Shown: positions 23,024 through 33,314 of the stretch, one piece after another
Position numbering within the stretch: position 1 is the stretch's first letter
How the letters are laid out: each line of letters begins with the position of its first letter
DNA from: Paramarasmius palmivorus
Taxonomy: Eukaryota > Basidiomycota > Agaricomycetes > Agaricales > Marasmiaceae
NCBI GenBank assembly: GCA_037176845.1
Contig: JAYKXP010000010.1
Location: 620,001-684,000, forward strand
Length of the DNA stretch: 64,000 nt
Direction: 5' to 3'
The notes under the pieces: generated by a model
Database searches by the model: none
The model's input: only the letters and a program-made list of their open reading frames with translations
What the model was told of the DNA's origin: nothing
Made by a program: the position numbers and the translations under genes

Positions 23024-25067
23024 ATGGCAGAACCTTGTTCCTCGACTTCCATGTCCCAGCAGACAGATTCTCTTGCTAGAAACCAGGCTTGTCTAGACTG
23101 CAGGAAAGTGGTAAAATTTCATTGTAAAACAGGGATTATTGACACATTTTCATCTTACAGGCGCAGAAAAGTGGCCAGTAATGGTTTTCTTGTGTTTTGT
23201 TCCTGTATCTGATCCGGTTTCTACACACAGAGATGCGACGGTGGATTGCCAGCTTGTCGTCGTTGCATAGCGGGCGGTCATGGCGAGGATTGCGAATACG
23301 ACACGACTAGTGGAACAACCCGTGTTCAACAATTGGAGCACCAAATTGCACAGCTGGAGGCGAAACTACGCAAACTTCAGGAGACCGCAGACCATGATCC
23401 CGTTACCGACGTGCAGATACCCGGAAGAACTGCTGGTCCTAATAAATCGGCCCCACGCGCCTCGGAGGACTTTCCTTTCGTCCCAGCCCCCCGAGTTAAG
23501 CGACCCATACGAGATCCCGACTTGGATTTGCCAGCCAACTGGTGGATGTCGAACGAGCCTCCGGACAAGATATCTAGACTTTTGTGCGTCTTGCTTCTTT
23601 GACATTGAGGTCTGCGGCTAATCCGAGTTATAGAGTTGATTCGTTTGCACCAAATGCCCTTCTGCTGGGCTTCTTCCTTCACGGACCTAGGTTCCTCGAA
23701 TCCATGTTCCCATCCAAGAAAAATCCCCTTGCAGCGCGCCCTGCACCCAGTCTCATCAGCGTCATCTATCTTGTCGGGATTCAATGCTCGCCCAACAAAC
23801 AATTCCGCGACCACGAGCCCCTGTTTCTACAAAGGGCCCTCCAGGCTATGGATGCCCACCGTCACCCCCGTTTCGTAGTCCACAATATCCAAGCTGAGAT
23901 TCTTCTCACGCATTACTTCTTACGAATCGGAAAATTCTCGCAAGCAATGCATCGTCTGAACTCTGCCATGTCGCTTGCGATATCATGTGGTTTACACAAA
24001 CTGTCTACCCATTACAATCCTGCGAGTTATCAGCTACCACCACCTGCGGATGGTATTGAACGGGGTGAAAGACTCGATGCGTTTTGGGCCGTAGTTCTTC
24101 TACACAAGGCATGGGGTGTTTCATTACAATGGCCTTCGAGAATATCTGTTCTGTTGGACGATATTGTTGATACACCGCTGCCGCTGGATATTGGCGCGTA
24201 CGAAGAGGTTCGAATTCGTTGCCTCCCTTGTTGCTTCTATCTTACGTGCATTCTAGGGTGATGTCGCTACCAACCCTGAAGGTTACCTAACACTTCAAGT
24301 TCTCGGTGGTGGAGTTCCAGTGGGCGATCGACCACCCAAGGGTGTTTCGACGTTCCTTGGTGCATCTGTTAAAGCTGCAGTCTTGTTCGAGCGTGCTACG
24401 TACCTTGGCATTCAATGGCAGTCAGGTTCGTCGACTTGGTCTTACCTCATCATGGGCATCCATTGACGTCTTGCTAGTTATGAACGACCCCCAAGAGATT
24501 GCACAAATCGCCGTGTTCACTCGTTATCTTACCGATTTTATCGCCACTCTCCCTAGTATCAATGCGTGTCACGAGAGTGCCCTCCGCCATTCTTGGTTGG
24601 TCACACAATCTCTGGCACACGCTGCAGTGATTCAGCTGAAAAGTGCCTTCGATGACCCTGAATCCAAATTCACATGCTTGAAGTCTGCTCGAGCGTCCGT
24701 CTATGTACTTAAGCAGTTCCAAGCAGCAGAACAAGAGTGTGAAAATGTCAACTCTCTACTAGGAGTAAGTCATCATACTTTCTTGGTATATGGTGTGTAC
24801 TTATCTCCCGCAGACTACCTGGACACCTGTTTGTAAGGTACTCATCCGTGCGATTTCCGAAATAGAACAGGAGAGAAAAGACCCCGCTGGCGCCGCATTA
24901 CGCGAAGAGCTACGAAACGAGCTGTGGACTATCATTAGTGCTATGACTATCTTTGGCATGCACTGTGCTGTCATTCGTACGTCGAGAATTTAGTCCCTAG
25001 TAGATATACTAACAGTTTTCCAGGGTCACAGCTCAATCAGATACAACAACAGTACGCTTTCTCGTGA
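23024..25067 (+). CDS. Zn2Cys6 fungal transcription factor with fungal_trans domain
   Basis: A sequence-specific regulator with a binuclear zinc cluster. The N-terminus reads ARNQACLDCRK, and after one or two introns CDGGLPACRRCIAGGHGEDCEYD, giving the six cysteines. A coiled-coil dimerisation stretch follows (RVQQLEHQIAQLEAKLRKLQE). The middle homology region contains FAPNALLLGFFLHGPRFLESMF, NIQAEILLTHYFLRIGKFSQAMH, SAMSLAISCGLHKL and GERLDAFWAVVLLHKAWGVSL, typical of the fungal-specific transcription factor domain. Later exons carry FTRYLTDFIATLPSINACHES and a C-terminus ending QLNQIQQQYAFS. The zinc cluster joins correctly only if an 11-nt micro-exon at 23167-23177 is used. Targets are unknown. 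Introns are about 50-60 nt. Confidence 0.85.
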
Positions 25068-25435
25068 GGCAGTCATTACATTACGCTTTGCTTTGCATTC
25101 TTGCTCGTTTTGCTTTGTGGGCTTCAGGAGGGACCAAGATCTATGTATATTACTCTGTTGTGGTTCGAATCTGAATCTGTATGCAGTCATATCACTCCAC
25201 ACCTCACTGCATTGATAATGATTCGATTTGTTGCCACTACTGGAAACAACTATATAGGTGAGCATTACGTCTACCGTCATGTATACAACTCAACCAATAA
25301 CAACTACCCGTCAACAACTAGCCTGGCTCCCGTTCTTCATCCGTCTTCACTACTGTCAAAAGAAATGACGCTACTTGTGTAATAAATTGAGTCTGTCCAT
25401 CGACGCGTCATATCATTCCGCTGAGCATTTCACAA
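25068..25435. other. Convergent intergenic region
   Basis: 368 bp between the facing 3' ends of the Zn2Cys6 gene and the coiled-coil gene. No conserved coding sequence or repeat is visible. Confidence 0.45.
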
Positions 25436-26584
25436 TCAGCGAACGTCACGCTTGGAGTTGCTTGGAGTACTCACCTCACGTCGGTTTTCAATTTCCTCCC
25501 GAATGAACCTATCGAACGCAGCAAGGGCCCTCGCCCTCTCCTCTGCTCTTCCTTTCTCTCTTCCTTCCGATACGCCTTGTTTTCTTCCGTGCTTCAGTCC
25601 TTCGTTCCAACCATTCGAACGACCTTCTTCAAACCCGTCTGCTCTGCCTTCCTCATATCCACGCTCGTACCCGGATTCCCAGACGTCTTCACGCTTGTCA
25701 TTGAATTGCTTGATCATTCCAGATTTCAGTCCTTCCTCTCGACCCTTCTCTCTAGCCTCTTGTATACGAAGAGTATTCCGAGCCTCTCGAACCTTTTGTC
25801 TGGCTTCTTGTACAGCTCTTTCCGCATCAACTCGTTTAGAGCGCTCTTGAGCTGTATTTCCTCGTGCTTCTTCCAGATCATGCTTCAGCTGTTCTATCTC
25901 TTGACTCTGCCAACGCATTTCTTCTTGAGCATGAATCAGATCCATCTCTGCTCTCGATCTTGTGCCCTCGGCCGTCATCAGCTCTGTGAAGCTATCCTTC
26001 AATCGTGCCTCGGCAAATTCTGCCCGTGATACAGCCTCGTCTGCTCTTCGAATCTCTGTGTCCAACTTGTCACTACGTTCTTTGATGGACTTGAGATATT
26101 CTTCGAGCGCTGAAGGTACTCGGCGAGGTCGGCGATGCTTCTTCTCCTTCGAAGATATCCTGTCTCCTGAGTATGATTTTGGACCTGAGCGCGAGAATGA
26201 TTCTATTGTTGCCGTATCTTCTCCTAAAGCCTGTGCGAGAACAGAAAGGGTAGTCGAATCATCCGACCTGTCGTGAAGATGGACGTCACTGGTTCTAGTA
26301 GGACGGGTGAGAGATCGAAGTTTATTGGCGTCCCACCCTCAGATGATCACTCACTGGTCGTACCATGTATTCGTGTCGCCTTGGAAGTCGCCGTGATTTG
26401 CAATGTATTCGGTTGGCATTGTGGGCGTTATGGGAAGAGCTGGAAGTGGGTCATGGCTAACCTCGTAGGCCAAGTATCTGGGCCTCGCACCATACACGTT
26501 TTTGTCGCATGCTAACCAGAGCCCGATTTTCCATACGTAGCTAAGTAACTCAAATTTAGCGTTCAGTGACTCAGAGTCACCCAC
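25436..26584 (-). CDS. Coiled-coil protein with (Gly-x-x-x)11 helix repeat; 5' end uncertain
   Basis: Function unknown. The large 3' exon encodes a charged helical protein. It runs from SDDSTTLSVLAQALGE through a basic linker (KEKKHRRPRRVPSALEEYLKSIKERSDKL) into about 110 residues of coiled coil. After three glycines spaced by four (KGREEGLKSG) there are 11 glycines exactly four residues apart, with mostly Glu, Arg, Lys and aromatic residues between. The end is EERARALAAFDRFIREEIENRREV, then a possible intron donor, so the last 11 residues may be intronic. An upstream exon ends HGDFQGDTNTWYDQ and joins with a CA/GTGAGT donor near 26355. Its start is unclear: 26584 is the furthest in-frame ATG, and another coding-like stretch lies at about 26700-26862. 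Confidence 0.65.
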
Positions 26585-26924
26585 GGCCCGGTTAGATCAG
26601 CCACTACAGCTGTATACCTCTGTCAGGTGCTAGGAGAACAGGCACCTTTTGCGAACTTGGACCTTGTGGCAGCGCGTTGTGAGCCTTGTATACTGACCTC
26701 TGATTCAAGCTTGTCCATGGAACAGCCTTTTGAAGAGCCTTCTGAAGACGTCGCATACGCAAAACCTTGCGATCTGTTGCACCTTCGAGGCACCTTGACG
26801 TCGTTTCTGACGATGCAGATAGAAGAAGGGGCGCTTACTTTTGTGCACCAATGGCCACACCATCTACGATGTCCGATATTTAAAAAATCGGCTTTGTACG
26901 AGTACTGGAAGCAAGGTCCTCATC
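26585..26924. other. Region between the coiled-coil gene and the lipase; possible extra 5' exon on minus strand
   Basis: 340 bp upstream of both divergent genes. On the minus strand an ATG near 26862, a GTAAGC donor and a CAG acceptor would give an exon reading RKVLRMRRLQKALQKAVPW, which has amphipathic, coding-like composition. It may be the true 5' part of the coiled-coil gene. The plus-strand open frame at 26627-26938 is not convincing. Confidence 0.35.
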
Positions 26925-28372
26925 ATGATCTCCCCTAAAAGACTCTTTCTTCTCGCCCTTTCTGCACGTCACTGCGCGAGAGGCGTTGCAGTCCCCAAAG
27001 CAGCGAAGACTCGTACAGTCCCACCAGCCGACCTTCAAGCATTAGCTCCCTTCACTCGGTTTGCAAGTGCGGCGTATTGTCATAATGATGATATCAGGAC
27101 TTGGAGCTGTGGCGGTCGGTGTCTTTCCTCTGTCGAGTTTCTGATTGTAATTGCTCCATGCAGAGGCCTGCGATGCGCTCCCGGGATTCCAACCCACGTA
27201 TGTGGATGGTGATGGTAACGCTGTCCAGGACTGTGTGTTCAGCTCTCGCATCGCGCAAAGCTCCACATCTGACCCCCGCTGATAGATTTTGTTGGGTACT
27301 GGCCTCAACGCTCCGCAGTAATAGTGGCGCATCAAGGCACTGACCCCACACAAATGTGAATACACGTCTCGCATAATGAACATTTGTCCACTTGACCCGT
27401 AATTCCGCTAGGTTGGCAATCCTGACCGATGTCGATTTGATCCAGAGCGAGCTGAGCAAGGATCTCTTTCCGGGTCTGCCTTCAGATGTCCGAGTGCACG
27501 ATGGGTTTCGGAAGGAACACGAACAGTCCGCCATCAAGGTGCTAAAGGAAGTCAAACGCCTCGTAGCTGCGAAAAACTGTAGGCTGGTCTACACTGTAAG
27601 TACTTTCACCTTTTATATACACATTGGACATGCGGTTGATGACGTGTAAAGATTGGACATTCGTTGGGAGGCGCCCTCGCAATGTTAGACGGTCTTTTTC
27701 TGACCTTACAGCTACCGCGAGACGTGAATATCCAAACGGTTGTATATGGCGCTCCTCGTAGGTCATTCTTGTCCGGTCTCCGTGATGATGCTGTTACACG
27801 CTTCCAGGCGTTGGCAATGAGGCATTCGCTGATTTCGTCGATCAGAAGGTCTGTTTTCATCTTTCATCCAGTTAGTATCTAATTCGGTGCTTATTAGCTC
27901 TCCAACTTGAAGCGCATCAATAACAAAAAGGGTGCGTTACCTCTCTCAGTTTTGCTCGATCCATGAGGTTCATGAGCAATCGAAGATGTCGTGACAGTTG
28001 TTCCGGATAGATACCATTACTATAAGCATCCCCAAGGCGAGATGCATCTTGTTTCTCCTGGACTTGCATTTTACTGTCAAGGTGAATCGTCAGACCCATT
28101 TCATGCCAAGCATATAGGACAGGGACTTACTCAAAGCCTTCAAGGTGAAGACAATGACACCGATAATGAATGCACAAATCGATTCGTGCCGAATGTGGTT
28201 CTTGGAAATATCGTGGACCATGTATGTAGAAGTCTATCATCATTCGAGTCCAGGAGTTTTGACTTCAAAGCAACTTTTTTTGGGGGAACCACAGATAGGA
28301 CCATATGAAGGAATAGATATTGGTCTCTGTCATGTGCGAAGTAATATGGTTGGAGCCGTTAGTATCTTGTAG
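26925..28372 (+). CDS. Secreted class 3 lipase (alpha/beta hydrolase)
   Basis: Hydrolyses ester bonds of triacylglycerols or related lipids outside the cell. The start at 26925 gives a signal peptide MISPKRLFLLALSARHC. The mature part begins with LAPFTRFASAAYC, then ACDALPGFQPTYVDGDGNAVQD, FVGYWPQRSAVIVAHQGTDP (oxyanion region), DVRVHDGFRKEHEQSA and the nucleophile elbow GHSLGGALAML. The segment VGNEAFADFVDQK and the strand DVVTVVPDRYHYYKHPQGEMHL follow, where the catalytic Asp lies. The last exon ends GPYEGIDIG, the region preceding the expected terminal catalytic His, found in GLCHV. About eight short introns are needed, and all junctions tested keep frame. A complete Ser-Asp-His set is present, so it is likely active. 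Confidence 0.9.
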
Positions 28373-28515
28373 TTCTTGAGCTTCAGCATGAAATGACATT
28401 GTGGTCACAGATGAAAAGTCTCACCGTGTGAACGAACGGTTGGGCTTGTGGTCAGTTGGTGGTCAGGGCCGTCACCGTGTCCGATTCTGACTTTTCGAAA
28501 TTCTGCATCTTCACA

Positions 28516-30017
28516 ATGTCTTCGCCAAAGCTTTCTGGATCTGGCAGTATTCAAAGCCACCTATCGACCGCGAACCAGCGAGTCAAATCCTCTTCTTCGG
28601 TAGAAGGGGTCAACGAACTCGGCAAAAAATCCGATCACACTGACCCACAGCTCCCACCGCCGTGCTCGAGTTCATCGCATCACACTTCTCAGTACTTGCA
28701 CATCTCAGAGGTCTATCGTGTTATCTTTCACTCTGAAGGGTATCAGTCAACAACTCTTTTTTGCCGCTTTCGTCAATGGGTGATAATATGCATCAAAATC
28801 ACAATTGCTCTCTACTGTTGTTTCAGCCTCGTTTTCACGCCTTTCATGGTCTACGTTCGCGTATTCAGCACGAATGGACCAGGCATAATCGAATCAGAAT
28901 CAAGTGAGCGACATTCTTGGTGTTGTGGCTCGTGTATTGACACATTACCAGCCACTTCGCTTTCGGATGGTCTGAAAACGTCTAGGTCTATTTTATACCA
29001 GCCAGAATCGCATTATTTGCAGCCCGGAGCGCTCCCCGGTATCAAAACAAACCAATCTATCTCTGTGTGCATGTGGGCAGATGAGAGCGAGTTGGCAGCT
29101 GATATGAGTGGCCTAGTACAATGGGGTGTTCAATGGGACGGTATGCATGTCACTACCAGTTGTCTGTTCCAGACTAACAATCGGTTGGCTACAGGGCCAA
29201 TATCACTACTGGTGACCACACAAGTCAGCAAGAGCGTGTTTTCTAATCCGGTTCTTATCGAGTCATTGAAGAGGCTTCAACGCCAACGCGGTCTGGCTTC
29301 GCTCTCTGTTCACATCCTACACATCAATACCACACACAAGACATATTCTCCGAATGCTCTGATCAACGCCGCCAGGCTCTTGGCCTCGACTTCGCATGTC
29401 CTGTTGGCGCCGGGTGGACACTCTTCTGTTCCCTTTAATCACTTTCGAGACGAAATTATGATGTGGACCAAATCCTCTCTCTCTGTACCTTCCATTCTCC
29501 ACAACACTACTTCGTTGAAATACCCTCTTCCGGCACTTACACCTCTCCTAGTTTCACGGGACTCTAGCTTTTGGTGTCCCGAGCGTTTCTTTTACCTGAC
29601 TGATCGTGTTTCTACCTGGAATGAATGTCTCTGGCAGTTCTGGCTCACGACCGAGGGCAAATTCAGCGTTGTTCGCTCCGCCATACCCACTCAGAAGACT
29701 GGTGAGCAAACCCTTTCGGAGTCCGAGGTACGGGTACATCCTTCTCGTCTTGACGATGGCTTCACTCAACACAACACGCTTTGAAGCTCAAGTATCACCA
29801 GCGACTCTCTCTTATATTCAAGAATGAGATATGTGATTTGAGCATAAAGAAGTTGATGATGTTGGAGATGGAGCATTCTACGAGTCTTCAGAAAAGGTTG
29901 GAATGGGTTAAACGGTTCTGCCGCCGAGTAAGCGTCATTACTTGTCAAGAAATAGAAATCCAACTAACAGTCACACCGTAGACTACTAACAACACGTTCA
30001 AGCCATCGCTGCTTTGA
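28516..30017 (+). CDS. Type II membrane glycosyltransferase, GT49 (LARGE/B4GAT1)-like
   Basis: The start at 28516 (MSSPKLSGSGSIQSHLSTA) gives a Ser-rich cytosolic tail and one hydrophobic anchor, ITIALYCCFSLVFTPFMVYV, near residue 110, the layout of a Golgi glycosyltransferase. The lumenal part has SISVCMWADESELAADMSGLVQWGVQWDGPISLLVTT, then LASLSVHILHI, YSPNALINAARLLASTSHVLLAPGG and WNECLWQFWLTTEGKFSVV, the pattern of the GT49-type domain. One intron lies at about 29141-29194. A 59-nt intron near 29730-29786 leads to the exon LKYHQRLSLIFKNEICDL. A last intron leads to TTNNTFKPSLL and the stop at 30017. The acidic DxD found in LARGE is replaced by APGG. Donor and acceptor sugars are unknown. 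Confidence 0.75.
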
Positions 30018-30026
30018 CTCAACTAA

Positions 30027-33000
30027 TCAATCGGCCATGAGTCGCTCTTCCATATCACCCTCGTCGTTCTCTAGGTCATCCTGGTACAAAGCCCAAATAC
30101 TGTCAACTTCCGGCCCATCCACTACCATTTCCAACAAGTCTCTAGCCATTTCTGGTTGTAATTGTTAATATTACCCACAATAGCATCGCTTCGTTTCCAC
30201 TTACCAACAACTCCAGCGAGATGTTGTTTACTGTCTTCATTAAGCCATTCTGGCGGAGGGGCGTAAGCGAGCCGCCCAAAGGTGATAATATAGTTATGGG
30301 TGATTCCATTGAAGGCTCGCACGGGCGACTTGTGGAATTTCTGGCGTAGACTGATTGGTGGCTGGCAGTTGTTCACAATATAGTGGAGAAGAGCGACAGC
30401 TCTGCTGAGGGTATGGGTGGTACTACGACGTACGTCAAGCATTTGTTCCTAAGCGCGCTAGAAACACGTACAGTGCAGGAGGCTTTAAATGGTGATCCCA
30501 CGAGTCTTCGTCCTCTTCATCCCATATCGGTTGTGTCAAGTAGGCGATGTAGGTGACGATGGATGAAACCAATACTTGAGAATTCACAAGCAAGTTGAGG
30601 CCATCAGGTGGCGCCATTGAGAATGCTGCGAATAGCATCAAGATATGCGTTTTCATACAAACCGCCTAGAACGCGTCGTCAGTGTCGTGAAAAGGTTTTC
30701 ATATGAAACACATACGTCAGGATCACAACGACCGGTATCAATAAGGAAAGAACAAAGGCGATCAAGATGGAAGATTTGCCCAAGATCGACGTCCTTTTCC
30801 AGTTCCGTGGTAGCCAAGTTCACACAATGCTGATAAATGGTGGGATCTGAATGTCCGTTAGCCGCTTCAAGAATTTATTATGCCGGAGCACCTACAAGAG
30901 AACAGCAGGGCGATGAATCGTGTGCTTCGGGATAAAAACCAGTGTGGTTGAGCATTGTGAAACAAGACAGTGGTCAGAGCTTGATTGCAAGGAATAATGG
31001 CCAACTCCTCCACCAATTCTACTGGAATATCCCAAACAAGGGCCTCCAGTAGATTAAACACCTCTTCCGACAAGGTCTGAGACTGTGCGTTATGATTTTC
31101 CGGAGAAAGTTGGTCTTGTATCAGCCGTGATAACAGAATTAGTATTTTCGGTCGTTTATCAGTGTCATGGACGTTGTGAGTGAGCAATGATAGGCGGAAT
31201 TCTGGGTGTGTTAGCATAAGCACTGAAAGTAGATTAGCTATCGCGGATAAGGGTGGTAGCTATAGGATCGGTTTAGAGTCGAGCTTGCGGGACATACATG
31301 TTTGGCACTCACTAGATTAGTGGCCATAAATGCTTCGAATATCGAAACCGAGCACCTTGTCAAGATAGAGACCGTAATATCAAGAATTAAATCGTCGGAT
31401 ATGGTGGCAACTGTTTCAAGAATCATGGCCATCGATTCTGCAAATACTTGTGTAGACGGGAAGTCGGGAGTAGATGCCCAGTCCATGAGTGATTGGAGAA
31501 GTGGTAGCTTGGACGTGGGATGTATATGGGTCAATATAGCCCTGTTGAGCTGCAACAAGTTGAGAGCCTTGACTAAACATTGGATAGAGTCGACGTACCT
31601 CGGCCCTTCTATTTAACTGCATGATCTCTGGATAATCATCGTCTTCATCCTCACTTTCAGCAGGGCCTTCATGTTCCGCCGCGTTTTCGGCTGCATCTTG
31701 ATCCATGATAGCATCTGCTGGTGTTGGTGAAGCGGGACCAGGCAAGTCATCCATAATTGCATCGTCGTCCACTTGCAGCTGGGGAGCATACGATGTTTGG
31801 CTGAGTGGGACGTATTGTAAAGTCGAAACAGGACGCTGAGACGGTTGACTAGGTATAGCCCTTTGGGACGTAGCAGGAGCTCGAGAAGGTTGAGAAGACC
31901 TATTGGGCTTCGGTTTCGAAGGTGAACCAAGAAAAGAGTTTTCGAACCCAGGAAGTATCGCCGACTTCCGTGATTTTTCAGGCGAGATAGGGTATCGATT
32001 CGCGACTGAAGTCATTTTCCTGCTTGGTGAAGCTACCATAAATCCATCAGGTAGATTTGCAGGGGGCTGTTTGAATGCACTCTTGCGCGTCGGAGTCTTC
32101 GGGGGCATTGGTATAGTCTGCGTCATCTCTCGTTGGGGCCCCCTCCCTCGCACCGAAGGGGAGCCTCGTTTCATAGCAGCCGTTTCCGCTTCATGTTGCT
32201 GGTATCCGACGTCCGTGAGTAAAACTGCTATGCTGACTTGTATCGGCTTACCTTGAAGACAATTTGAGTCCTCAGGCGCTCCATTTCTTCCTTCATTTCC
32301 TTTTGTGCCGCTAAGTGTTTCGAGTCAGACTCTTCCTTGGACGATCTCAGCTTTGCCATCTGTGCAGCATGATCGTGGGCTGCCTGGGCACAAATTAGTT
32401 CAATAGTATCACGACCAAAAAGCGACTCACTCGTTCGATGTTCTTTCTAAGCACAGTCACCTCGCCCTCCTTTGCAAAACGAGCATCTTGTGCTTCTTTC
32501 AAGGCGTTTTGCATCCGTTCATTTTCCTCTCGCAGCTATATTACAGTGTAAGCTTTGGGCATTGAAATAAAGACGTGACTGTTACCTGTTCCAATTGCTT
32601 CTGAAGTTCATCAACCCTTCCCGTCAGCGCTTCGAAATGCCGAGGCCTCTGCGTAGGTGCAGGTGGTGCAGGTGGTGTCGGAGCTGGGGCAGCTGGTGGT
32701 GTTGGGGCTGGTGCTGGTACCGACAAAGCAGCTGCAATTGCAGACAATCTAGCACCGGAGCCCGCACGACGATTGGCTGGAACGGAGTTGCGTCTAGAAC
32801 CGTTTGAAGGTACACCATGACCTAGAGTCTGATTGCGCTGTGCAGCAAAACTTCCTGGTGCTGGACGCTTTCTGGAATTGAGATTCTGGCTCGGCTGGAT
32901 GCGGTTGTTCATAGGAGCTTCTTGTATTCGCCTTGGGGCCTCCTGCATTATTGTATCCATATCGATAGAGTAATTGTTATTCTGAACTGAGACTTCCGGA

Positions 33001-33194
33001 AGATCTTCAAGGTCAAACGATTCTGCATCTCCATCATTGACGGGCTCGAGGATAGGTTGGTGCACCACTTTTTGACGCTTTAGCGGTCGAGGGTCCGACT
33101 CCTGCGAGATTGACGCGTTATTGCTCTCGATTTTATCGAGTTCAGCGAGGGCAGCATCATCGAGGTCGTCAAAGACATCGTCAAAGTCGTCCAT
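30027..33194 (-). CDS. DNA damage checkpoint protein, ATRIP/Rad26/Lcd1-like
   Basis: Partner of the ATR/Mec1 kinase at RPA-coated single-stranded DNA. The N-terminus MDDFDDVFDDLDDAALAELDKIE closely matches the acidic RPA-binding motif of ATRIP (pattern DF..DDLEELD). A linker with a basic patch (PLKRQKVV) follows. Then comes a coiled coil from VDELQKQLEQ to LRTQIVFKQHEAETAAMKR, where ATRIP dimerises. A Ser/Pro-rich segment precedes helical C-terminal exons (HEAT-like) ending IWALYQDDLENDEGDMEERLMAD. Several SQ sites (for example NASISQE) could be ATR targets. An upstream in-frame ATG at 33272 would add 26 residues; 33194 is preferred because the acidic motif is then at the very N-terminus. At least ten introns are present. 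The assignment rests on domain layout. Confidence 0.72.
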
Positions 33195-33314
33195 TGATGC
33201 CAATTCGGCAGCGAAACTATTACTTGAGGTAGCTGGAATTTTCAAGTCACGGGCTTGACTCAATAAAGTCAATCAACGGCGCTGCCGCGCTGTACAGGTT
33301 TCACTCACACTTTC
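33195..33314. promoter_or_regulatory. 120-bp bidirectional promoter region, ATRIP-like / UPF2
   Basis: At most 120 bp, or only 42 bp if the longer ATRIP-like start at 33272 is used, separate the divergent start codons. No TATA box was seen. Two conserved genes must share this region for initiation. Confidence 0.5.

Noticed and set aside
29740..29784. Stop of the GT49-like gene at 29784
   Set aside because: A 59-nt intron with good ends removes this stop and opens a coding-like exon (LKYHQRLSLIFKNEICDL); the read-through tail RVHPSRLDDGF is more likely intronic.
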